From VRUE01 sp963705635 (lineage in GTDB: Bacteria > Actinomycetota > Thermoleophilia > Solirubrobacterales > 70-9), in the NCBI GenBank assembly GCA_963705635.1, contig CAVPKH010000001.1, positions 711,991-775,990 on the forward strand: a stretch of DNA of 64,000 nucleotides. The letters are read 5' to 3'. Of this stretch, positions 8,374-16,667 are shown in pieces (position 1 is the stretch's first letter; each line of letters starts with the position of its first letter). A program made the translations under genes and the position numbers. The notes beneath the pieces were generated by a model, which saw nothing but the letters and a program-made list of their open reading frames with translations, made no database searches and was not told the origin of the DNA.

Positions 8374-8374
8374 T
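8358..8374. promoter_or_regulatory. degenerate second copy of the XRE operator
   Basis: GCTACCTCGGGGGTAAT matches the upstream 17-bp palindrome at 12 of 17 positions, including TACCT on the left and GGTAAT on the right. It overlaps the TAA of the regulator and lies 56 bp before the oxidoreductase GTG, a good position for an operator or internal promoter. Confidence 0.45.
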
Positions 8375-8430
8375 CGACAGGCCTCCCGATCGCTGCGACG
8401 GTTGCTCGTATCGAGCGGCGGGGGAGAAAT

Positions 8431-9735
8431 GTGGAGGGCTTCGACGTCGTGGTGGTGGGGGCGCGGTGCGCGGGCTCGCCGCTGGCGACGATGCTCGCCC
8501 GCCGGGGCCTGAAGGTCTGCCTCCTGGACCGGTCGCGGTTTCCCAGCGAGACCCTCTCCACCCATGTGATCCAGCCCTGCGGCGTCGCCGTGCTCGACCG
8601 CCTCGGGCTGCTGGACGCCGTCCTCGCGGCGGGGGCGGCATCGCTGACGCGTTTCACCCTCGTCGCCGACGACGCGCGAATAGAAGCGGCGATCGATGCC
8701 GACGCGTTCGGCGCCCCGTCGCTGAGCTTGCGCCGGGTCACGCTTGATCATCTCCTCGTCGAGGCCGCGGCAGCGGCCGGGGCGGAGGTCCGCACCGGCA
8801 CGCGGGCGACCGGTCTGCTGAGGAACGGCGGACGGGTCACGGGGGTCGAGACTCCGCAGGGCCCGCTGAGCGCTCGATCGGTGGTCGGGGCCGACGGTCG
8901 CGGCTCGACCGTGGCCAGCTCGGTCGGGGCCGCCGAATACCACCTGGCGCCCCCCGAGCGGATGTTTGCGTGGGCCTACTTCGAGGGCGTCGCCGAGGCG
9001 GAGGGTCACCTGCGACTCGGATCGCTGGGGCCGCTGAACTTCGTCGCCAGCCCCACCGATGCCGGGCTCTACATGGCGGCGGTTTGCCCTCCGCTGAGCA
9101 CCAAGGGTGCCTTCCTCGCCGACCGCGAGGGCAGCTTCATGGCGGCAATCGGCACCTGGCCCGAGCTGGCCGACCTGCTGGCCGGGGGGGAACGGATCGG
9201 CCCGATACGGGTGATGAGCAACTGGCACGGCTACTTTCGCCAGGCGGCTGGCCCCGGATGGGCGCTGTTGGGGGACGCCGGGAATTTCAAGGACCCCTCG
9301 CCGGCGCAGGGGATCGCAGACGCACTCCGCCAGGCCGAGCGCCTGGCCGATGCCATCGAGGCGGGTCTCGGTGGAGCGGCCGACGCCGACGACGAGCTTC
9401 GCCGCTGGTGGCGGTGGCGCGACGAGGATGCCTACGAGATGCACTGGTTCGCCGCCGACATGGGGGCTGCCAGCACGGAGTCGCCGCTCGCCGCTCAGTT
9501 CAACCACGACCTCGCTGGCGACGAGGAGGCCATCGAAGGACTCCTGCGAGTGCTCAACCACGATCTCCTGCCCTCGCGGTTCTTCACCCCGCGGCGCCTC
9601 GGTCGCACCGCCGCCCGCGCGGTCCGCAACCGGCCGGACCAGATCCCGGCGATGGCGAGAGAGGCGGCGACGGAGATCGGCAACCAAATCCGCCGCTCGA
9701 GGCAGCGCCGCGCTGCGCGTAGGCTGCAACGGTGA
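8431..9735 (+). CDS. FAD-dependent oxidoreductase (geranylgeranyl reductase / halogenase-like)
   Basis: 434 residues starting at a GTG with GGGGGAGAA upstream. It has the Rossmann fingerprint DVVVVGARCAGSPLATML at residue 5, the VVGADGRGSTVAS motif near residue 150 and LLGDAGNFKDPSPAQGIADA near residue 280 (the GD motif of group A flavoproteins). The family includes geranylgeranyl reductases and tryptophan halogenases, but the halogenase lysine motif was not identified, so a reductase or monooxygenase acting on a lipophilic compound is more likely. It lies downstream of the XRE/MmyB regulator. Confidence 0.8.
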   Translation: MEGFDVVVVGARCAGSPLATMLARRGLKVCLLDRSRFPSETLSTHVIQPCGVAVLDRLGLLDAVLAAGAASLTRFTLVADDARIEAAIDADAFGAPSLSLRRVTLDHLLVEAAAAAGAEVRTGTRATGLLRNGGRVTGVETPQGPLSARSVVGADGRGSTVASSVGAAEYHLAPPERMFAWAYFEGVAEAEGHLRLGSLGPLNFVASPTDAGLYMAAVCPPLSTKGAFLADREGSFMAAIGTWPELADLLAGGERIGPIRVMSNWHGYFRQAAGPGWALLGDAGNFKDPSPAQGIADALRQAERLADAIEAGLGGAADADDELRRWWRWRDEDAYEMHWFAADMGAASTESPLAAQFNHDLAGDEEAIEGLLRVLNHDLLPSRFFTPRRLGRTAARAVRNRPDQIPAMAREAATEIGNQIRRSRQRRAARRLQR

Positions 9736-9813
9736 AGGAGCGCCGCTGCCGCGAGCGGGCGTTGAAGAGAGTCAGCCCCTCGCCGGTCTAGTCGCCGAGC
9801 CGTGCGATCCCGC

Positions 9814-11458
9814 TCAGGTCAGGTGGCGGCGGAAGCTCGGCCGCAGGGCGTGCTCGCCATCCTCGCCCGGAACGGTCTTGTCGAGGCGCATGAATGCCTC
9901 GCGCCGGTCGAGCCGCAGGCTGGCCACCTGGTTGTCGAAGCAGGGTCCCTCGAGGGTGCGCCAGCGGATGCCGGGGTCGGGAGCGCCGGCGAGGCGGGCG
10001 AGGGCAGAGGCGGCGGCGGTCAGGGGCCGGCCGAAGCCAGCCCGCACGACCCTGCGCTCGCGCTCCTCGAGGGGGTTGCGGTAGGGCGAGCAGACGGCCT
10101 GGTAGACCGGGCTTCGCTGGGCCGCAGCCGCGGAAGGCGACCTCGCAGAGGTAGGCGTGGTGGACGTCGCCGGAGAGGACGACGATCGAGGCCGGCGCCG
10201 TGCCGCGCTGGCCCGTCGCCACCTCGGCCAGGAGGTCGCGCAGCCGTTCGAAGGAGAGGCCAAAGGAGGCCCAGTGGTCGAAATCGACGGCGCGGCGCAG
10301 CTTCTCACTGGCCTTGGCCAGGGTCGAGCCGAAGGCGCCGTCGCACATCCGCTCGTTCCAGGCCTCGAGGTGGTGAAGGCCGGGCGAGAGCAGGAAGGGG
10401 ACGGTGGTGGCGATCAGGAGGTGGTCGAAGTCGCCCTCGGCCCGCGCGGCGATCCAGTCCCACTCCTCGTCGTCGACGATCGAGCGCCGGTCCCGCTCGA
10501 GCACCCGGCCCGCCCGCGAGTCGACGAAGATCGCCCGGGTGCGGCCGAAGTCGCGGCAGAAGCTCCAGCGGGTCCCCGACTCGGTCGAGTCGATCTGCCG
10601 CGCCCACTCGAAGAGCTCCGAGCCGGCGTGCTGGTTGCCGCGGACCCGCGCGTAGAGCTCGTTCTCGTCGAGCTCGCGCGGGGAGAGGTTGCCGAGGTGC
10701 TGGTAGATCCAGTAGCTGGCGATGCAGCCGACGACGCGCCGGTGCCACCAGGAGCGCTGCCGCATCTCCTCGACCCAGGAGCGCGAGATGTTCCAGTCGT
10801 CGCTCATGTCGTGGTCGTCCCAGAGCATCGAGAGCGAGACGTTGGAGAAGAGCCAGCGGATCAGTGGCTCGCGCCAGGACTCTCAGGTAGAGCCAGGTGT
10901 ACTCCTCGAAGTCGGTCACCTCCTCGCCCGGCGGCGTCGCGGTGCCGCGCCGCGCCCGGATCCGCTCGCGGGTCTGCGGCGAGCCCTCGTCGACGTAGAC
11001 CTGGTCGCCGAGCAGGAAGAGCTGGTCGGGCCAGCGTTCGCGATCGCCCCGCGCCATCTGCTCGGCGAGCACCCAGAGGGCGTCGACCTCGCGGCCGTCC
11101 TCGTGGCTGTCCTTGGTCTCGGTGTAGGGCGGCTCGTGGGGGAGGGCGACCCGGCAGGAGCCGAAAGCAGATGTCCAGCGGGCCCTCACCGCCCTGGGTG
11201 CGGATCGCGCTCGGCGGCAACTCCGAGGAGGGCGGTGGCCAGCGGGTCGCGCCATCGAGCGCCACCTCGTACTCGTAGCTGGAAGTCGGGCTCGAGGCCC
11301 TCGAGGCGAACCAGGGCGTAGTGATGGTCCTCGACTCTGAAGGTCGGCTCGCGGCGCCCGAGGATCTCGACCTCGCAGGCCTCGCTCGTCTCCACCCAGA
11401 CGGTCGCCTCGGTCTCCGAGACGTAGCGCAGCAGCGGCCCGAGGACCAGCTCGCTCAT
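9814..11458 (-). pseudogene. PhoD-like alkaline phosphatase, broken by four apparent frameshifts
   Basis: Read across frames, the minus strand encodes a full PhoD-type phosphatase/phosphodiesterase, a Ca2+/Fe3+-dependent enzyme that releases phosphate from organic esters. The frames give YVSETEATVWVETSE at the N-terminus, FGSCRVALPHEPPYT, LGDQVYVDEG, the catalytic WDDHDMSDDW, SGDVHHAYLCEVAF, and a C-terminal RTLEGPCFDNQVASLRL. The frame changes near 11280, 11170, 10887 and 10120, with no loss of conserved sequence at the joins. Start ATG at 11458. No Tat signal is seen, so it may act in the cytoplasm. Either a decayed gene or, more likely, sequence indels. Confidence 0.75.
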
Positions 11459-11495
11459 CTGAGCCCCGGGGACATCTCTGCCGCCACTCCCGCGA

Positions 11496-11630
11496 TCAAA
11501 TCCGGCCCAGCAAGAGCAGGATGAGAAGGACGATCGCAATCAGGCCAAGAATCCCCCCGGCCACCGCGACCTTGAGCAGGACGAGCGCGATCGCGACGAT
11601 GATCAGCAGTCCGACGATAGCTCCAACCAT
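11496..11630 (-). CDS. 44-residue hydrophobic membrane protein
   Basis: A short frame with ATG at 11630 and GGGGGGAACA directly upstream as ribosome site. The protein starts MVGAIVGLLIIVAIALVLL and is almost entirely aliphatic, with one Lys at residue 20 and a GRI end. It would form one long or two short membrane helices. It lies between the PhoD-like gene and the sigma factor gene on the same strand. No family was recognised; small YqaE/LPXTG-free membrane peptides of this kind are common and often stress-related. Confidence 0.6.
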   Translation of the reverse strand: MVGAIVGLLIIVAIALVLLKVAVAGGILGLIAIVLLILLLLGRI

Positions 11631-11733
11631 TGTTCCCCCCATGCAGCTTCGGTCCCGATTTGGAACATTTCGTTTAGCCGGCGCTACCCGTCCCTGCTCG
11701 CTTCGAAAACAGCCGAAGTCGAGGGGGCGGCAG

Positions 11734-12908
11734 CTAGGTAGTCGAGCCGAGCTCCTCGAGCCGCCGTTCGAGCAGGCGGCGCTCGGCGTCGTCGTGGACC
11801 AGCGCCAGCGCCCGCCGGTAAGCCTCGCGCGCCTCGTCGCTCCGACCGCTGCGGCGCAGCAGCTCCGCTCGGGTCGAGTGCAGGTAGTGGTAGTCGTCGA
11901 GGGCGAGGCGATCGACGATGGCCAGGCCGGCCTCTGGCCCGTCGGCTTCGGCCACGGCGACGGCGCGGTTGAGCTCGACCACGGCTGAGTTGGTGAGGCG
12001 GCTGAGCTCGCCGTAGAGGGCGGCGACCTGGGGCCAGTCGGGCGGCGCCTCCGCGTGGAGGGCGGCGATCGCGGCCTGGATCACATATGGGCCGCGTCCG
12101 CGCAGGGCCAGCGCCCGGTCCAAGGTCGCCTGCCCCTCGGCGATCTGAGCCGCATCCCAGAGCGCCCGGTCCTGATCGGCGAGCAGGACCAGGTCCTCGC
12201 CCTCGAAGCGTGCCTCTTGGCGGGCGTCAAGCAGCAGCATCATCGCCAACAGGCCGTGCGCCTCGGGCTCGTCGGGCATCAGCTCGGCCAGCGCTCGGCC
12301 GAGCCGCAGCGCCTCCGCCGCGAGGTCGCCGCGGCCGCCGTAGCCCTCGTTGAAGATCAGGTAGACGACGGCGAGCACGGCGACGATCCGGTCGGGCAGC
12401 AGGTGGTCGGGGGCACCCGGAAGGGAATCCCGGCGGCCTTGATCTTGCGCTTTGCCCGCACCAGCCGCTGCGCCATCGTCGGCTCGGGGACGAGGAAGGC
12501 GCGGGCGATCTCCTCGGTACTGAGGCCGCCGAGCGTGCGCAGGGTGAGGGCGACCTGCGCCTCGGTGGCGAGGGCGGGGTGGCAGCAGGTGAAGATGAGC
12601 TCCAGCCGCTCGTCGGGAAACGTCGTCGCTTCCATCGGCTCCTCCTCGGCTTCGGGCACCTCGAGCAGGCGGGTCTTCTCGATCAGGGTGCGATCGCGGC
12701 GAATGCGGTCGATCGCGCGGTTGCGCGCGGTCGAGACCAGCCAGGTGCTGGGGCTGGACGGGACGCCCTCGCGGGGCCAGCGCTCGGCGGCGATCGCGAA
12801 AGCCTCCTGGGTGGCTTCCTCGGCGAGGTCGATATCGCCGAGGAAGCCGACAAGCGCAGCGAGGACCCGCCCCCACTGCTCGCGGAAGGACCGCTCGAGG
12901 ATCGTTAG
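11734..12908 (-). pseudogene. ECF sigma factor with C-terminal TPR-like extension (ECF42-like), one frameshift
   Basis: The N-terminal frame encodes sigma region 2 (LAEEATQEAFAIAAERWP, then STWLVSTARNRAIDRIRRD) and region 4 (LRTLGGLSTEEIARAFLVP, then MAQRLVRAKRKI). Near 12412 the reading continues in another frame as DHLLPDRIVAVLAVVYLIF and a ~200-residue helical extension with TPR-like repeats, ending LLERRLEELGSTT. This architecture and the adjacent DGPF gene are the hallmarks of ECF42 sigma factors, which lack a classical anti-sigma factor. No ATG/GTG/TTG lies at the expected start; homology begins right at the stop of the DGPF gene (12905-12908), so the start is uncertain. Confidence 0.75.
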
Positions 12909-13264
12909 CCCTCCACCAGCGGGCGTACCTCGATCGCGCCGCCGAGGCGGGCCGCCGGGATCCGCGCCGCCAGCTCGATCGCGGCGTCGAGGTCGTCGGC
13001 CTCGAAGAAGAGGTAGCCGCCGAGCGCCTCCTTGGTCTCGACGAAGGGCCCGTCGGTGGTCAGCGCCTTGCCGTCCTCGACGCGGACCGTGGTCGCCGTC
13101 TCGGGACCGTCCATGCGGGCGCCGGGCGTGACCCCGGGCGTTTCGTTGATCGCCTGGTAGTCGGCGAAGACCGCCTTCTGCTCGTCCTGCGAGAGCTGCG
13201 CCCAGTCCTCGGGCGAGTTGGGCGTCGGCGTGGTGCCCTGGTGGATCAGCAGCATGTACTTCAT
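12905..13264 (-). CDS. YCII/DGPF-domain protein in operon with ECF sigma factor
   Basis: 119 residues. The ATG at 13264 has a strong AAAGGAGGAAG ribosome site. It starts MKYMLLIHQGTTPTPNSPE and has the motif TTDGPFVETKEALGGY and the C-terminal strand GAIEVRPLVEG. It ends where the sigma gene begins, so translation is coupled. In ECF42 systems, DGPF proteins are the conserved partners and targets of the sigma factor; their chemistry is unknown. The promoter at 13297-13323 fits autoregulation of the pair. Confidence 0.88.
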   Translation of the reverse strand: MKYMLLIHQGTTPTPNSPEDWAQLSQDEQKAVFADYQAINETPGVTPGARMDGPETATTVRVEDGKALTTDGPFVETKEALGGYLFFEADDLDAAIELAARIPAARLGGAIEVRPLVEG

Positions 13265-13296
13265 CGCTTCCTCCTTTTCGGGATGGTCCCGTATTA

Positions 13297-13323
13297 GACG
13301 AACGGGAAACGGCTGAGTCGACA
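13297..13323 (-). promoter_or_regulatory. putative ECF42-type promoter of the DGPF-sigma operon
   Basis: On the minus strand: TGTCGA (13323-13318), 17 bp, CGTC (13300-13297), then TAATAC and a leader of about 32 nt to the ATG at 13264. A small hairpin CGGGA-tgg-TCCCG (13279-13291) lies in the leader next to the ribosome site. The match to the promoter at 4379-4405 is exact in both hexamer/tetramer and spacing. Confidence 0.65.
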
Positions 13324-13405
13324 GTCGGCGAAATTTTTCGTCGATTAGGCACTGATCAGGCCCGTCAGGCGCCGGTCGACGCGTTCCCGGCGAGCAACTG
13401 GGTTG

Positions 13406-14735
13406 TCAGGCGGTTCGGGTGCGGCTGGCCGGTCGCAGGGCACCCTCGATCGCGGCGGCAAGCCGCTCGGAGTCCTCGGCCTTGAGGGTGCTGCAGGTGA
13501 CCCGGATCGCTCGCTCGCTCTGCAGCCGGTAGGGGGCGCCGGGGGAGACGGCCCAGCCCCCTGCGAGCAAGGACTGGACGACCGGCGCTTCCTCGGGGAC
13601 CGGGATCCAGGCGGTGATCCCGGCCGCCGCCCTGGCGCCGATTCCGCGCTGGGCCAATGCCTCGACCAGGCGCTGGCGACGTTCGCCGTAGACGGCGGCG
13701 GCGTGGTCGAGCTTTGCGATGACGCCCTCGTCGGACCACATCGCCGCGACCAGGTGCTGGAGCAGGTGGCTGACCCACTGGGGGCCGACCGACTGCCTGC
13801 CGCGCACCCGGCTGATCGTCTGGGCGTCGCCGGCGAGCACGGCGAGGCGGAGGTCGGGGCCCAGCGACTTGGCCACCGAGAGCGCCGCTGCCCACCTCTG
13901 CCGGCCGCCGGTCAAGGTCAGCCGCGGCGCCCCGGCGATCGGGCCCAGGTGGTCGTCCTCGACCACCATCGCCGTCGGGGCGCGGTCGAGGACCGCCCGC
14001 AGCTCGCCCGCCCGCGCCGGGTCGAGCGAGGCCCCGGTCGGGTTCTGGCCACGCGGGTTGACCACGACCGCGGTGGCGCCCTCGTCGAGGGCTTCGCCGA
14101 GGGCGGCGGGGAGCATCCCCCTCTCGTCGACCGGGACCGGCCGCAGCGCCAGGCCGAGGGCGCGGAGGAGATCGAAGAGGCCGGAGAAGCCCGGGTCCTC
14201 GACCGCGACGACGTCGCCGGGCCGCAGCTGCGCCTGCAGGGCGCGCTCGATCCCGTCGAGCGCGCCGCTGGCGACGGCGATGTCCTTCGCCTCGACCCCC
14301 GCCGTCGAGAGCTCCGCCTCGGCCAGGCGCAGCAGCTCGGGGACGACCGGCTCGCCGCCGTAGAGCTGGCGCGGCGGGTCCAATCGGCGCAGGAAGGGCT
14401 TGAGGCCGGGGAGCAGGGCGGGGTCGGGGTTGCCGCTCGCCAGGTCGCGGGCGCTGGCCGGGACGATCGAGCCGAGCCTGGGCCCCGCGACCGGTGGCCG
14501 CCAGCTCACGTAGGAGCGGCTTCGCTCTCGGGTCACGATCAGCCCCCGCGAGCGCAGGTCCGCCAGGGCCGCGGCGGCGGTCGTGGGACTGACCTCGAGC
14601 TGGGCCGCGAGCCCACGCACCGTCGGCAGCGGATCACCGGGGGCGAGCGCGCCCAACTCGATCCCCTCCTCGACGCTGGCAGCGATCTCCCGCGCCCCCT
14701 TGCCGGAGATTCGATATTGTACTGCTTCAGACACT
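13406..14735 (-). CDS. MocR-type regulator (GntR DNA-binding domain fused to aminotransferase fold)
   Basis: About 442 residues from the GTG at 14735. The N-terminal winged helix is at residues ~20-75 (LPTVRGLAAQLEVSPTTAA, then DLRSRGLIVTRERSR). A fold-type-I aminotransferase domain follows, with VNPRGQNPTGASL, the VVEDDHL aspartate and the PLP lysine in SVAKSLGPDLRL. MocR proteins use PLP or its complexes as effector and usually do not catalyse transamination. An ATG at 14776 is possible but overlaps the divergent gene. The partner is a PNPOx-like flavoprotein, consistent with control by vitamin B6 or an amino compound. Confidence 0.88.
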
Positions 14736-14748
14736 AATTCTGTACTGT
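14719..14748. promoter_or_regulatory. direct repeats TGTACTG, probable MocR binding site
   Basis: TGTACTG occurs at 14719-14725 and 14742-14748, 23 bp apart (about two helical turns), in the short overlap region between the divergent MocR and PNPOx-like genes. MocR/PdxR-type regulators are known to bind direct repeats of this spacing. The second repeat lies just before the PNPOx start at 14754. Confidence 0.55.
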
Positions 14749-14753
14749 AACAA

Positions 14754-15404
14754 ATGACGATGACATCGCGGACCAAGTTGCGCAGGAAGCCAAGCCGTGG
14801 CTCCCACGACCCGGCTGTGGTCGAGGCGATCCTCGACGAGGGAATGGTTTCCCACGTCGGGGTGATCGACGAGGGCGGCTTCCCGGTGGTGACGCCGACC
14901 CTCCACGTGCGGGTCGGTTCGCGCGTCTACCTCCATGGCTCGGCCGCGAGCCGCACCCTGCGGACGGCAAACCGCTCGCAGGTCTGCCTGACCGTCACCC
15001 TGGTCGATGGCCTGGTCCTCGCTCGCTCGGCCATGCACCACTCGGCGAACTACCGCTCGGCGATGGTCTTCGGATCCGGCGAGCAGGTGGAGGGGGTGGA
15101 GGAGAAGCGGCGGGCGCTGGAGGCGCTGGTCGAGAAGCTGGTGCCGGGGCGCTGGGCCGAGGTCAGGACGCCGACCGAGCAGGAGCTGCGGGCGACCTCG
15201 GTCCTGCGGATCCCGCTCGAGCAGGCCTCGGCGAAGCTGAGGAGCGGCCCACCGGTCGACGACGAGGCCGACTACGAGCTGTCCGTCTGGGCCGGGGTGG
15301 TGGGCCTGCGGCCGGTCGCCGGGGAGCCCGAGCCGGACCAGCGGCTCGCCGCCGGCGTCGAGCGCCCCCGCTACGTCGACGATCTGGTGCGGGCGCTGAG
15401 TTAG
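14754..15404 (+). CDS. pyridoxamine 5'-phosphate oxidase-like flavin-binding protein
   Basis: 216 residues, start ATG at 14754 (a second ATG lies two codons on). It has the split-barrel FMN-binding features SHVGVIDEGGFPVVTPTLHV and VYLHGSAASRTLR near residues 35-70 and CLTVTLVDGLVLARSAMHHS near residue 83, as in the nitroimidazole-resistance (NimA)/PNPOx-like group. These proteins bind FMN, heme or F420; the substrate here is not known. It is divergent from MocR with repeats between them, a frequent genomic pairing. Confidence 0.85.
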   Translation: MTMTSRTKLRRKPSRGSHDPAVVEAILDEGMVSHVGVIDEGGFPVVTPTLHVRVGSRVYLHGSAASRTLRTANRSQVCLTVTLVDGLVLARSAMHHSANYRSAMVFGSGEQVEGVEEKRRALEALVEKLVPGRWAEVRTPTEQELRATSVLRIPLEQASAKLRSGPPVDDEADYELSVWAGVVGLRPVAGEPEPDQRLAAGVERPRYVDDLVRALS

Positions 15405-15474
15405 GGCCGGCCGGGTGAGCTGCCCGCTCACTCGCTCGTCGCGGCCCTGCTCGCTGGCGAGCGCAGCGGCGGCG

Positions 15475-15493
15475 CCGGCTTCGACGAAGCCGG
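15475..15493 (+). terminator. hairpin downstream of the PNPOx-like gene
   Basis: CCGGCTTC / GAAGCCGG, 8-bp perfect stem with a GAC loop, 70 bp after the stop codon at 15404 and 64 bp before the next gene. A second small dyad GACAG-tcgc-CTGTC follows. There is no T-tract. Confidence 0.45.
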
Positions 15494-15557
15494 TGATCGC
15501 GACAGTCGCCTGTCATCGTTTGGATATGGCTCGGGCCGAGTCGACTAGCCTGGCTGC

Positions 15558-16667
15558 ATGGCGGGTCGCATCATCGTCTTCGGCGCCACCGGCTACACCG
15601 GCCGGCTCGTCTGCGAGCAGCTGGTCGCCCGCGGTCAGAAACCGACGCTGGCCGCCCGCGACGCCGCTCGCCTGGAAGCGCTGGCGGCCGAGCACGGTGG
15701 CCTCGAGACCGCCGTTGCCGACGTCTCCCGGCCGAGCAGCGTGAGGGAGCTGGTCGAGGCCGGCGACGTGCTGGTGACGACGGTCGGGCCCTTCGCCCGC
15801 TGGGGCGACGCGGCGCTCGAGGCGGCGATCGGGGCCGGCGCCCACTACATCGACTCGACCGGCGAGCCCTCCTTCATCCGCCGCGTCTTCGAGCAGGAGG
15901 GGCCGCGGGCCGAGCGGGCAGGCTGTGGCCTGCTCACCGCCTTCGGCTATGACTGGGTGCCTGGCAACCTGGCGGGCGCGCTCGCCCTGCGCGACGCCGG
16001 CGAGGCCGCGAGCGCCGTGCGGATTGGCTACTACCTCCATGGCAAGGTTGGGCCCGGAGCGATGAGCGGTGGCACCAACGCCTCCTCGGCCGGGGCCCTG
16101 CTCGAGCCCCAGCACGGGTTTCACGATGGCCGCGTGGTCAACGAGCGCGGCGCGGCGCGGGTCCACAGCTTCGAGATCGGCGGTCGCTCGCGGGCCGGTA
16201 TCTCGACCGGTGGCAGCGAACCCTTCACCCTGCCGCGGATCCATCCGGGCCTGCGCGATATCGACGCCTACCTGGGGTGGTTCGGCGGCGGCTCCCGTGC
16301 CCTCTCGGTCGTCTCCCTGGCGATGTCCGGAGTGACGCGCATTCCCGGCGCCAAGAACGCCCTGGACAGGGCCTTTTCCCGGTTCGTCAAGGGCTCCACC
16401 GGAGGGCCGAGCGCCGAGCAGCGAGCGCGCTCGGGCTCGGAGATCGTCGCCGAGGCGCTCGATCCCGCCGGCGGGGTGCTGGCGGAAGCCCGCCTCTCCG
16501 GCGTCGATTGCTACACCTTCACCGGCTCCGTCATCGCCTGGGCGGCCGAGCGTGTCGCGGCCGGCAGGCTGCAGGGCAGCGGCGCCCTCGGGCCGGTTGA
16601 CGGATTCGGGCTCGATGCGCTCGAGCGGGGCGTCGCCGAAGCGGGCCTTCGCCGGGAGGGCCGGTGA
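15558..16667 (+). CDS. saccharopine dehydrogenase-like NAD(P)-binding reductase (trans-acting enoyl reductase family)
   Basis: 369 residues. It has the N-terminal Rossmann motif IIVFGATGYTGRLVCEQL and the early LAARDAARL block, and the HYIDSTGEPSFIRRVFEQE segment near residue 95 seen in saccharopine-dehydrogenase-like proteins. Members include mycobacterial trans-acting enoyl reductases for lipid synthesis and many uncharacterised proteins. It overlaps the next gene by a GTGA, so the two are translationally coupled. Confidence 0.8.
   Translation: MAGRIIVFGATGYTGRLVCEQLVARGQKPTLAARDAARLEALAAEHGGLETAVADVSRPSSVRELVEAGDVLVTTVGPFARWGDAALEAAIGAGAHYIDSTGEPSFIRRVFEQEGPRAERAGCGLLTAFGYDWVPGNLAGALALRDAGEAASAVRIGYYLHGKVGPGAMSGGTNASSAGALLEPQHGFHDGRVVNERGAARVHSFEIGGRSRAGISTGGSEPFTLPRIHPGLRDIDAYLGWFGGGSRALSVVSLAMSGVTRIPGAKNALDRAFSRFVKGSTGGPSAEQRARSGSEIVAEALDPAGGVLAEARLSGVDCYTFTGSVIAWAAERVAAGRLQGSGALGPVDGFGLDALERGVAEAGLRREGR

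Noticed and set aside
13403..14737. Long plus-strand frame opposite the MocR gene
   Set aside because: The minus strand encodes all MocR motifs; the opposite frame is Gly/Arg/Asp-rich filler typical of GC-rich antisense DNA.
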